Shown here: in pieces, positions 38,101-49,300 of the stretch | Numbering within the stretch: the first letter of the stretch is position 1 | Layout of the letters: the number at the start of each line of letters is the position of its first letter | DNA from: Clavelina lepadiformis | Lineage: Eukaryota; Chordata; Ascidiacea; Aplousobranchia; Clavelinidae | Assembly (NCBI RefSeq): GCF_947623445.1 | Contig: NC_135248.1 | Span: 14,765,820-14,829,819, forward strand | Direction of reading: 5' to 3' | Length of the DNA: 64,000 bases | Translations under genes and position numbers: made by a program | Notes under the pieces: generated by a model | The model's database searches: none | What the model was told of the DNA's origin: nothing | Seen by the model: only the letters and a program-made list of their open reading frames with translations

Positions 38101-38313
38101 CCGATTCGATATGGTCTTGTTGGAAACCGCTATTCAGAGCAAAGTCAACGTGTTGAGTTCTTCATCGGTTTCAACTACGAACGAGGCGCGGAAGCTCTAT
38201 CGGTTCGCAAGCTCGAGCGAAGTACGTGCAAAAGATGTAGAAAAGTTAAAGAAATCATCACCCTGCATCAGGAAGAAAAGGAAAAATGCATGGACTGCAT
38301 TCAACAGCGTTGA
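32193..38313 (+). CDS. samd9-like: SAMD9-family STAND-type NTPase with a TIR-like N-terminus
   Basis: Four exons: 32193-32226, 32307-32529, 32786-33015 and 34337-38313, in continuous phase, give 1,487 aa. Residues about 38-145 alternate DVTIIGTG / ELIKEVENGLKASG / YTVAIP / LMSRVRHAKT / KVIILT / NTIIFYE, a TIR-like beta-alpha pattern where vertebrate SAMD9 has a SAM domain. Residues about 164-225 resemble a winged-helix segment (YVYAPGFNSFVNERPGFKI). The SAMD9 core follows: FVRGGIITW, a P-loop GGGGTTFARQLLW at 650-662, Walker-B-like LLIDG with D704, a helical region, TPR-like repeats from about 994, and a C-terminal OB-like segment from about 1377 (VEFFIGF). The tail has two CxxC pairs (1460/1463, 1480/1483). 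Vertebrate SAMD9 proteins are cytosolic antiviral, growth-restricting factors. The start ATG is the first in frame and its short exon joins in phase. Confidence 0.88.
33016..34336 (+). other. Third intron of the SAMD9-like gene
   Basis: A 1.3-kb intron bounded by GTAACT and TTGCAG. It is the longest in this gene and carries the hAT-like element at 33410-33787. Nothing else recognisable is present. Confidence 0.8.
33410..33787. mobile_element. Non-autonomous hAT-like element in a SAMD9-like intron
   Basis: The 378-bp element begins cagtggttctcaacc and ends ggttgagaaccactg, perfect 15-bp inverted repeats common to hAT MITEs. Flanks ccctgaaa (33402-33409) and ccctaaaa (33788-33795) match at 7 of 8. 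Subterminal ggtgccgc motifs occur near both ends. No transposase is encoded. Confidence 0.9.
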
Positions 38314-39580
38314 CATAAAACCCACATTTTCATGGCTAAACGTGCTTTTATATGAACTTTATAAGCATTTATATTTTACATGCTTTTATATGAACCGTCG
38401 TTTGTTATGTTTTCTTTTATAGTACTATGTTACGTTTGACGCATTTTACGGCTGTGTTATTAGATTATGTATATCTTCTGTAAATACTTGACGATCCGTA
38501 TGTCGCCCTATAAGATGCTACACCGTTCTTTTACAATCTCCTTGTTTGTATCAAACTATAGCTTTCTTACTTGGTAAAATCATAAGTGGTATCTTTTTAA
38601 CCTCAACTGAATGAACTTCAAATGTTAACACACTATTTATTGCGGCAAATAGTATAATCTTATTCATTGGCATCACCCAGTGGTCATTTATTTTTAATTG
38701 TGTATACAGTCAATTAATAACTTAATTTGTCAATTACGACTTGTTTAAATATTTGTTTCGGTTAGCGCCACATCACGTGGGTATTTTCCATTCGAATATT
38801 TCTTTTACTAATACTTTTAGTGATCTTATTTTTGATATAGAGTCATCAACTAAGTTCAGAATACTTTTTATTACATTTTATGTGATTTTATTATAATTGG
38901 CACTACCAATAGATTGTATCAAACGAGCAAATGACAGATCGTTTAACGTTTAACCGGCAAAGGCTTAGTAGCCGGATAGCAAACTCATAATAGCAGAATA
39001 AAAAGAAAACAAGATAGCCTAAGTTAAAATATTACGTTTACACACTGCGCAATTTGCCTTATTATCGTCAACACGTATACCACTGTTTGTTAAGTTAATA
39101 GTTAACCACTGGCAAGACAAAAAATGTGTCTGCAAATCTATTAATTTATGTGTGTTTTACAGAATTAAACTTTTCTTGTGCTCATTTTAGGCCTATTTAT
39201 CTTTAACAGCTAAGTAGTTACTCATTTGATTAACATTTTTGATATGTGTTATCATTGTTTATTTTTGTTATTTTGATGCATATTTTGCAAAATACTGTGC
39301 AACACACTATTGTTGCTTTTCAATAATGGAAACTTTCCTAGCGTTGTATAGCTGTTGCCTATTTGCTTTATCCTGACCTACAACATTACCCAACCGATGA
39401 GGAAGTGCTCACACCCATTGACTGGCGGTATATCGATGAAAAGGTTTGTGATATTGGGATCATATCTCCTTTCTCCATTTTTGCGAAAGGTAATTAAAAT
39501 TTAAAATCAAAATTTTTGCTTCGATTACTTCAACTTAGACTTGAATATCAAACTTGATAAAACACCACGTAGGTTCATAT

Positions 39581-40470
39581 TAGGGTTGGATTATCCGGAT
39601 AGCGGTTAACCGGTTAACCGCAGGGTTTTTTTCTATTTGATATCCGGATATAAATCTGCCGGTTAACCGGTTAAAAGAGTATCGTTGCTAATGCGTTTTA
39701 CACTTTTTAATAAGTTTGAACATTCTTTGTTACGTAGAGGCTGACTCCCGCTGAGCGCAATTAAACCTTTTTTCACACTTCTATTGTCTTATACCAGGGG
39801 TGGGCAACCTTTTTGAACCCGAGAGCCGCTTTGGTTGTTAAATTTTTACTGACGAGCCAAGTCATAAGAACTTATGACGTCATAAATAGTTATATCGTTT
39901 AATTTTTCCATATCTGCATTCCTCAATCGAAAAATATCATTAAATTTGAATAATTAACAACTTGTCATGAATGCTGGCCTAAATAAGAAAAAGAAAAAGA
40001 GAGAAACGTTCATAAACGGTAGTCTTGGTAGCCTATACAATTTCTTTGAAATTTTACGATTCGACTAGAAGAGCCACAAAAAACATGCCGGAGAGCCGCA
40101 GTTTGTCCACCCCTGTCTTATACTTTCAACTACGGTACTCGTAAAATGCACGAGTGAAATTTAGTATCACGTCACAAAGAAAGCATAATGAATGATTGAA
40201 TGATGCATTGTGCTTTATAAGGAGGGCGTTGCAGAAGCAGTGAACATTAAATTTGCGTGATTTTTCTCGTATTCGCTCGTACTGCGCGTGTGCGTAGATC
40301 TGCAATAAAACTGTGTAATGATTTTACAATCCATTTTTCATGCAAACCTCGTGAAATCGATTGTTTCACTTAGCAGTTATCTAACCGGTTAACCGGTTAG
40401 ATAAATTCCAAATATACGGATATATCCGTTATCCGGATAGTAAAAATTATTGATATCCGAACTAACCCTA
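39581..40470. mobile_element. hAT-like MITE, host of a nested insertion
   Basis: Ends are tagggttgg...aactaaccct a, flanked by perfect 8-bp repeats gttcatat (39573-39580 and 40471-40478). Subterminal regions on both sides carry ggttaaccggttaacc palindromes and tatccggata motifs. Without the nested insertion and its duplication the element would be about 561 bp. No coding potential. Confidence 0.87.
39795..40115. mobile_element. Second hAT-like MITE nested in the first
   Basis: The 321-bp element starts caggggtgggcaacc and ends gtccacccctg. It is flanked by perfect 8-bp repeats tcttatac (39787-39794 and 40116-40123). It shares its subterminal sequence with the element at 24977-25180. It inserted after the host element. 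Confidence 0.9.
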
Positions 40471-40619
40471 GTTCATATGTAGGCACAAACAACCCATATT
40501 TACAAACAACAATAAGTCAGTTGGTAATAAAGAAATATGAATATATCATAAAATGCAAAATCAAGAGCTTAATACTTATATGCGCTGTTTTCCTTTGTAA
40601 CTCAGGATCGCGGTCGTTG

Positions 40620-41340
40620 AGAATTCCCTGCAGTGGTTATGGCAGCTCTGCATTGAATTGAACCAGATAGTCGAGTATAAAGAAGAGCTTTTCAGATGAT
40701 GATATTTGCCGAAAGATTTTACAACACTAATGTTTGTATTTATATGAACAAAAGATCTAAACAGGGTCGGTGTTTTATTGCAAAAATAAAAGACTTTCCT
40801 CTTTTGCTGCTCAACATAAAGAATTTGTTACCTCTGCTCTGCCAATTTCTGTAAAATTCTTTGCATCGAGTACAACCATGAAGACAGGATCGTCGACGTT
40901 GGAGCTGATGACGTTTAATAGGACAACTCCATCGTCCTCATTTGAACCTTGAGGATTCTTTACAAAGCTCGGCGCTGAAGTGAAGTATCTCTTAGTTATG
41001 AATAAGCTTGAAACTTAAAAATGTTTTTCACCGAAAAGTACAAGAATTAACATGTCTACAGGATGGTCAAGTGATCTCATTAACCATCAAACGCATTTCC
41101 TTGGTTTCTGTATTAATCTTGTATGCATTGTTGGGAAGAGATTCAGACGACCAGTGCAATACATTTTCAACGAAAACAATTTTCAGCGGAAATCTGGAGC
41201 CTATATTTATGCAATTTAAAGAATATCATCATGGGCACGCTCCTCTCACCTATGTGTTTCTTTCCATTGTATTTGTCATAATTGATGCGAAAAAGATCAA
41301 TGAGGAGTAAACTCTATTTTTGTACATTCGGGCGGAGAGA
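40620..41340 (-). pseudogene. Decayed tandem copy of the last four exons of the carotenoid oxygenase
   Basis: In the same order as the intact gene I see relics of exon 9 (about 41225-41340), exon 10 (about 41090-41175), a near-perfect exon 11 copy (40832-40990) and a relic of exon 12 (about 40620-40665). The exon 9 and 10 relics carry in-frame stops and lack the clear intron. The exon 11 copy is the same length as the original (159 nt), open, has both splice sites, and its protein differs at 7 of 53 residues. The exon 12 relic has lost the Leu-His-Gly reading. I call it a pseudogene overall, while the exon 11 copy could still serve as an alternative exon. Confidence 0.75.
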
Positions 41341-42223
41341 CAAAATAAAAAAACCGGGAACAATTTTGACTAGTATCGGAACACACAGATTTTACATATT
41401 TTCAAAAAGCAGACAGTTTAATTTAATCATCTTTGTCTCTTTTATTCTTCAAGTTTCCCGAAGTCTGTCGACAGCAATTAGGCTTTCAAACAATCATTAA
41501 AGCTGTTATCCTGTCGTTGCAGCAAATAATCAACTGGGGGCTGATGTAATACATAGGCTACTGGCAACTTCATCAATTCTCATTGCTGTTTTTTGTGTTG
41601 GAAAAATATTGTTGATCATCGGTAGCCGGATGATAAGTCTGATCTGCGCAACCTTTGGCCGCAAATTATCAACAAGCAAGGTTATTGGTTTAGCGTTAAA
41701 ACAATATTGAACAAATATAATCGCCGAATTTGCAGTGATCATCACCTTGACATTGCACCGATGTTGATAACTACAAAATGGTTGGCGAAGTTGGCGAACT
41801 ACTGTAAATTGTTTCCAGCATATTGTAAAAATACAGCACGAGTAACAGTATAGTGTGCAACAGTCAGTTAAAAACTGCTTGGTCAGTAATAGGACAGAAC
41901 AAACTTGAACGAAAGAACCTAAGCCAACAATGTGACAGCACTAAACCCGTGCACACAACGGCGCGACCACCAGTTACTAATTTGTCCTCTGTTCTCTGAC
42001 TCATATTCTATCTTTGCTTATAACTTCTTACCTCCCTTTCACAAAGTCTTTAACCAAAGTCCTCGAAAAACTTAAAACGTCTTTATGCTCCTCAAGTGAA
42101 CGTTTTTGTGCAGGGCAACTACTACTTCTAATGATATGATTACAACTCAAAAAAATTAATTTGTATTTTACATAAAAACTTTAAAGCAAAAAGCCAACGT
42201 CTAAATATTTATACACGAGCAAA

Positions 42224-45200
42224 TCATAACGAAGAAGTAAAAACGCCATGTAGCGGATATGGAACTCTTGCGTCAACCTGCAATCAAATAAAAATTAAAC
42301 TGGATATATTTCTTATGGAAGAATTGGTATGTTGTTGATTTTACCTCCGCTCTCCCTATTTCAGTGAAAGTTTTCGCATCGAGTACAACCATGAAGACAG
42401 GATCGTCGACGTTCGAGCTGATGACGGTTGAGAGGACAACTCCATCGTCCTCATTTGAACCTTGAGGATTCTTTACGAAGATTGGCTCCGAAGTGAAGAA
42501 TCCCTGAAAATTAAATTAAAATGATAAATATTTTAGACAAAAAATCAACTGAGTCAACTATAGTTAAAGAATAAATATAAATAAATAAATAAAAAAAATT
42601 TAATAATTTTGTAGCTTAAGTCTATAAATTGATTAATTATTACAAACAAACGAAATAACTGACGTCATTGGACAGAATTATGTAACTAACTGCAGTCGCT
42701 GCTTGAGCTGCTGTTCAATAGACATCATATTTGTTAGAGAGCAATACTTCGGTATAACGACTAACTGAACTTCACCTTTTCTTCCCACCAAAGCATCTGT
42801 TTGGTTTCTGTGTCAATCTTGTACAGTTGATTGGGGAGAGCTTCATTTGAACCAACACAGTAAATGTACCTACATCATACGCAAAACGTACATTATTAAT
42901 GGAAGTTTTGCTTAATTCAAATTTACACCTTAATATTGATTGAGTAGGCTACAAGTAAAATAAACTGCAGATAAAATTTGTCCTGCCAGGTTTCTTCGCA
43001 AAGGTCGTGCATCGTCCCACCTGTATTTTTTCCCATTGTTTTCGTCATAATTAATACGAGGAAGCTCGAGCATGAGGAGATTGTTCTTTTTCCGGATTTC
43101 TTCATCATAGAGAAGCTCAGGGGTGAGGAAAATGGATCCGTCTTCCCTCTTTTCCGCTCGAGCTTGGCACCCGGGCAACGTAACTAGATTCTCGCCTAAT
43201 CAAAGAATAGAATTACAAAAAATAAAGATCTCTTTAAGCCTAAGCAGTTTACGACTTGAAAAGGCACACGAAAAGGGCAAAAGGTTTTACAAAAAAACAA
43301 CTAAATTTTTGATTTTTTTTACGAGTTTTATCTTAGCACCTATCGATAAAAAATGCACCAATATGTTAACCTGCGTATCTTAGTTTTAATTTGATTTAAA
43401 ATCTTATGGTGGTTTACCTTTGGGAATGCTTTCGTCGACATCTAGAGGTAGAACATATCTCTGAGGCCCAGAAAATGGAACCGTTTTAAATTTCTGGAGA
43501 GCTTCATCTTTTCCTCTCATGATATCCAAGCCACTGTGAGATAAAATTTAAGGCAATAACTTTAGTTAACGTACTTCAATGGCTATTTAATTTCGTTAAT
43601 TGGAGGATATTCTATATAACATAATGGTTTTATCATTGTAACAGTAGCCTAGATAACCTTAGATAACTTTATTAATAAGATCTACAATGTTGCTTGTCAC
43701 TTACAACCATCTGAAGGTTTCGCCATCCGCGCAACACATGTCAACAATGAGGAAAGTTTTTCCTTCCAATGTTTCCTCGTAGGCGTTGACGTGATGAAAG
43801 CAGAAAGTTCCTTTTGCCGCGTATTTGACTGGAATCGCTTTCTTAGTTTGTTTGTTTATGACGTGGAACTGCGTAACAAAGAAAATTAAAAATTGGATTG
43901 CTAAAGTAAATGGATATGTGCAACAGACTCTTGGGTAGTTGCGTACGAACAAACTGCACCAAATGCATTGTTTGCATTAAGCAATATTAACAATCAATTA
44001 TATCAATGATTCTACGCTGATCAAGTTTTCATGAAAAAGATGAACCATAGATATCTTACAATTGATTCTTTTGTCTTGTCCATGTACATGTTGTCCATGA
44101 AAGCGTTCCATGTAAAACGCCACTTAAGCATCTTGGTGGCGCTAACCCGAACCGGTTGGTCGTGCAAAATGAAGTGTTTTTCAGATAAACCGAAGCTGCA
44201 AAAAAGCGTGCACCTGTTGTATACATGTAAGCGTATATCTAAAAATAGATTTTTCTTAAAAGAAACATTTACTTCACTGCCTCTCATTAGGGAAATTAAA
44301 GAATTTAGATTGTGACGCATTAAGCCTCATTAAATCAAAAAGTATTAAAATCATGCAACAGCTTTTACACAGGAAACTTTTCAAAGATGTTGAACAAGCA
44401 CTTTCCAAAGTGACTGATTTCGGATTGAACTTACCTGTGAAAATAGGAAGGGTTAAACTTGTCATCCATCGGGACTCCGGTGTGGATTTCAAGATCCTGC
44501 ATCGGGTCTTCCTTGCTCATGCTCTCAGCAGGAACTCTCACAACGCTGTACTGGAAGTTTTTGCCAAAACTTTGACCAACGTTGTAATAATCTCCATTCG
44601 TGTCTGTTGGATAACGTCACTAATTAGTATAAATTAATCTCTCGACTTACAAGAATGCTATTGCGGTAAACAAGGATACTGTTGAGATTAAAGATTAATA
44701 CCAACGTTTCAATAAAGAAATAAAGAATACTTTAACCTAAACAGATTGTAAATTGTACATAACACAAAAGGTTTCAACTGTATTAGATAAGTGTATTAGA
44801 TGTATTAGAGTAAATTAGACTGTATTGGGTAAAAATCTTGCTTATAATACCGTAATGTGGATGTGCCGTTGACATGGAGACGTTCAAAAAGTCTCGGAAA
44901 AAAACGAAGTTCTTCTGTTCAAGTGTCTCTCCGTCGATCCTGTGCGCAATTGCGGCATCGGTCAAAGCGTAATAAACGTTGCCGAGATTGGCGAGGTTCA
45001 CGCTGCAGTTATCCATTCTCGGGAAAGAGGTAAACTGACTGAAAAACCTGTGCAAATAGAACTAACAAAATGGGTGTAAAGTCAGAAAAATCGAAATGTG
45101 TTTTTGACTTTTATTGCCTTGCTTTTTCGACAGTTGTAAGAGCGTACGAAGAATGTTTTTATTGTGATTTTCCTTCAAGTTACAGAATGCATACGTTGTA

Positions 45201-46295
45201 TGATGGTAATGTTACTTCCTACTGTAGTGTAGCCTACATAAAACTGTAACTACTTGTCATGTAATGTGCAGGTGCAGTAAAGAAAATACTTATACAGTAC
45301 ATAAACAAAAATCCTGTTACCTTGAAAATATGTTCTTACAAGGATCCGGCATAGAACCAGTTCCAAAACTTCCAACCAGTATCCGGTTGTGTTTGTGGTT
45401 TATCCTGTACGACTCGCTCTCGATAAACTTTGCCATGTAACTCACTTTTCCTTCTGAGATGGTGAATCTGGAAAAATAGGTAAAACATTATGTACTTTCA
45501 AATGAAGTTGAACATCCACTAATACCGCAAATCCGATAATAACACTCAAAACTTTATAAAACATAGAAATCTTGTAAATATTACAAATGCCGTCATCTCT
45601 ATGCTATGTCTGTTCCGCTTCGCTTAGCGCAGTTGGTGTGGTGAAGGCGTGTCACACTGTTTGCAGTGTGCGTGGCCACAGGGTTAAAAATATGTCACGA
45701 ATACGCTAAATGCGTCACGATCACATAAACCACAATTAAAAAGCTGTTGGATATGACTTGCAACTTAAGCACAAAGTTCAATTATAAAACATAGTCCATA
45801 CGTACTTGTGTATGAGCGCCTGGCCGTCGAACCAATGTTTAAATGTGTCAGGGCCGATGTCGTATTCGCCTGGGCCATTACGTAACACTTCCCCATTCAA
45901 CCAGAACGGAATGTTTCCTGAAATTCGATACAACCAATGACGAAGCAAAACGATTGCCATAAACAAAAAGTGAAGGTACTACTCCAAGGGTATTAAACTT
46001 TAGATCATTGTAAATCCGTGGAAAGAATTAGGTTGGCTTTATTACTGCAAGTAACGTCAGTCAGTGACCGTACCAAGTCATTGACGTCATCTGCTAGTGG
46101 TGGCCGCACTCACAAAACCTAAGAGATTAGGTTACCTTTAATTCGACATTCAGTCGCTGGTTTGTTTTCACCATTGCCAAGTCCAGCTCCAACCGGTGTA
46201 AGTGTCTTGCCTTTCGTAGTCATAGTTGTTGAATATCTTTCGTTACTGTTTATAGAGTACCCTCTGTTAATTGTTCTTAAAAAGTTTCTCAGCAT
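42224..46295 (-). CDS. bco-like: Carotenoid cleavage oxygenase (BCO/RPE65 family)
   Basis: Twelve exons total exactly 558 codons (557 aa): 46136-46295, 45806-45917, 45321-45468, 44851-45047, 44435-44603, 44060-44195, 43705-43868, 43428-43533, 43021-43195, 42776-42869, 42345-42503 and 42224-42277. This family uses a four-histidine ferrous centre to cleave carotenoids (or isomerise retinyl esters in RPE65). All four ligand contexts are visible: TAHPHY (exon 4), PSYFHSFGL across exons 5-6, FHHVNAYE (exon 7) and PLHGVF (exon 12). GNIPFWLNGEVLRNGPG, PDPCKNIF and LIVDMCC are further signatures. From ATG 46295 the first residues MLRNFLRTINRGYS are Arg-rich and Asp/Glu-free like a mitochondrial leader, as in BCO2. 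An upstream in-frame ATG at 46334 would add 13 residues. BCO1, BCO2 or RPE65 identity is not resolved. Confidence 0.94.
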
Positions 46296-46334
46296 TGAAA
46301 ACAATAACTTAGGCCTATTCAAGCCTAGAATCAT

Positions 46335-49300
46335 GAACAAAATAAACTTAGCCGGCAACAAAAACTGTCTCTATGGAAACACTGATACTTGTGCGGCATG
46401 AAACAGTCAATAAAGCAGATCCACTAAGACTAAGCGCTTTGCCGTTGGCAACTGGGCCTCATTGAAACCTACGCGCACATCTTATAAGCCGCTGTTATGT
46501 AATCTTTCTCTATCGATGCTTGTCGACCAGACGTACGTGTTGGGGAAAGTTTCCTGCCGTCATCAATGACTTGCAAAAAATTTTACTCGATTTTGTGCTA
46601 TTGCATAACAAGTTAATAATTACTGTGTAAGTTATGTTAATGATGTTACAGTTAAGCTATGTCTATAGAGTTTCAGATATGATTTAAAAACAATTTTAGC
46701 ACAGGATCAGTGAATTTTGTTTGATTGCTATACCCACCAACTACGCAACGTCTCGTCAACTTTCACAACGGTTATTACTGATTGTAGCAAGTTTTAAGGT
46801 TATTTATTTTTTAGAATATGTCATGAGGGAGTGTTTTCTCCAACGTTTTACAAAACACATTGCACGAATGTTTCTTGTTCGATCAACCAAATTGTTTACT
46901 TAAATGTACAGTCATAGTTTTAAAGAAATAGTTCTTTGCTGGTGTTTTCATAATGCTTCGATGACGTTAAAATTGGCGCTCATATGACTTCATATTGTGC
47001 ACCTTTTCAAACAGCATTATTATAGCTGAAGTTTTGACATCACTTCTGCTTAACCTTAAAATACAGTTATGAAATGTTGTTTTCGTTTCAACGTTATAAC
47101 GACATAACGATACACAGCATATACTAACCTCAACCGATTGTGACGACATATCCGGTATCAAGTCAAGCAGCGTTTTCTAAATTTTGCTAAACGAAAAATA
47201 CATTAAGCTGTCAGCCACTAAAACTTATTTGCTGTCCCTGTACAGGGTACAAGAGTATTTTTAACGTACCACCTGCCTGTTGTCAAATCTCAGCACATGC
47301 CTAGTATTGGGGAAATAATTTTAAAAACTACCACCATATTAGATGAAAATCAATCAAATCCCTTGTCAATCAAATTGTTCTGCAGTTTGTATTATTCGCT
47401 TTTTACGTCAACACAGAATATCTTTCATTCCATGTTTGGTAAGTGCTTTACTCGCCTTTGCAAAAACCCAAGCTCATGTTTTTAAAATCGGCAAAAAGTT
47501 TTATGGGTAAACTTTACTCCCAAATTTTAGTAAAATGTTAAAGGTATTTTCACATTTTATACTACACTCATAGCGAGTAGCACTCATAGCGAGAAAACGT
47601 GTTTTCATTTAAACATCTTTTTTGCAAACACGTCAAACCACACATCGCTCTATGAGCTGTGCCAGTTTCCTCGAACGTGACTGACGTCTCGTCAAAATAT
47701 GACTGGAGAGCTTTTTTCATGAAGTTTGTCTTCAGAACCATACAACGGGCAGTGAAAAAGCAGAAAATAAAATGGACATTTTTAAATACTTTTATTCCAA
47801 GTGCTTTTTTATTGTTTGATCTGCAAAAGTTGATCTTGCTATTAAAATCATTGCATGGCGTATCTGATCGCTGTAAGACCTACATCATATTTATGCTAAA
47901 TTATATATTGAAGTTATACTTGCTTAAACAATGACAAGTGTAACTTACACGAGTTAACTCTGCAACTTTTTTAGACAGCAAACAGACTGGAATAAACTCT
48001 GAGCGAGAATTGAAATTAAATTTGGAAAACGAAGTTGTCTTTCTAAAAAATCTGTGGAATGAGTGGCCGTGGTCATCCATTTAATTTATCGCCGTTGACG
48101 TGTTGGATCGAAAGACATTATTAGCTGATAATACCATGCGTTTGTCCACGTGAAAAAATGAAAAAAAGCAATGGAAACCTTAAATCGTGAATAAAAACAA
48201 TGATTATACCCGCATGCTTATGACAGCTAGCACGGCTGCTAAACCCAAACTTAGCCAGCCTAGCCTAATCGCATATCTTCAACAACGGGCTCCGTAACCT
48301 ACATACGGTGAAATGGTCACTCTGTTTTGATTTATCACATCTCAAGCAGGTTTACTTCTAAATAACTTTTTGTCTGCAGTCACCATGTCACCTGTGTTCT
48401 TCAAGACGTTCCTCGTCAATTTCGTTAATCGGTAGGTGGCGGAAGAGATTTATCGTGCCGAAATCTATGTTTTAATTTTTGCGCTTTTGCTTGTGGTCAC
48501 TGTGTTATGAGCAAAGTTGCACGTTCAAGGTTATTCAGTCGTTGACGTTGTAGACTCAGCTTAGTTGTCAACACATCATGTATAAACCTAACCTTAACCC
48601 TAATTCATGTTGTTTAACTTCAACAACAATTTGCACTTGACTAAAATAACTTTTTTGGGTGAAATTTCTATGAACCAGCTTTGGCAAGGGGTCTGAACCT
48701 ACGGTAAAGTATTTACTTTCAAAATCCTTTGGCATTGTGGTTGTGATTTGTGTTAGAGTCATTCAAGGTCTACAAACTTTTATATCCTTCATGAATAATT
48801 CAAAAACCAAAATACATAATACTTTATCATACCTTATCACAATATAATATCATATGCAATATCATATCTTTATTCGACGAATATATTATCGGCAAGTAAT
48901 GCCTTTCTGCTTCTTTTATAAATCTCAAAGCACTTATTTATATTTCCTTTAGTTTCTTCTTACACATTTAGTATAGGATGATATTACAAAGACACTTTAT
49001 GACACAATTTTTGTGCACACGGTATGATAATGACCTAATGGAGTACCACGGATAACAGTTAGAATAAGAAACGTGACCTACTTGAGAAAGGACTGATAAA
49101 AATCACGACAACCTTCAACCGGCGTAACTCTGGACAGCTGTAGGCAAAGTAGTTAATATAATCTGATGAACAAAATAACGAGCTGAAAGCCAACACTACT
49201 TGCCGTAGGGTCTCTCTCGCATGGCACACTTCGAAGTCATTACCTATAGGCGTGCAGAGGTTTTGTCGTAGTAGTTTTGAGATGTGGAGTATGGAATGTT

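Larger units (their letters stand above)
38314..40619. other. Intergenic with nested transposons
   Basis: After the SAMD9-like stop the sequence is AT-rich, presumably 3' UTR then spacer. From 39581 it holds a 890-bp hAT-like element with a second element inserted in it. I see no gene. Confidence 0.65.

Noticed and set aside
45605..45665. Possible tRNA D-arm (cttagcgcagttggtg)
   Set aside because: No T-loop GTTCGA motif and no acceptor pairing nearby; it is in a carotenoid oxygenase intron.
47659..47934. 91-codon plus ORF
   Set aside because: No domain or flanking exon support; lysine/phenylalanine-rich AT-driven frame.
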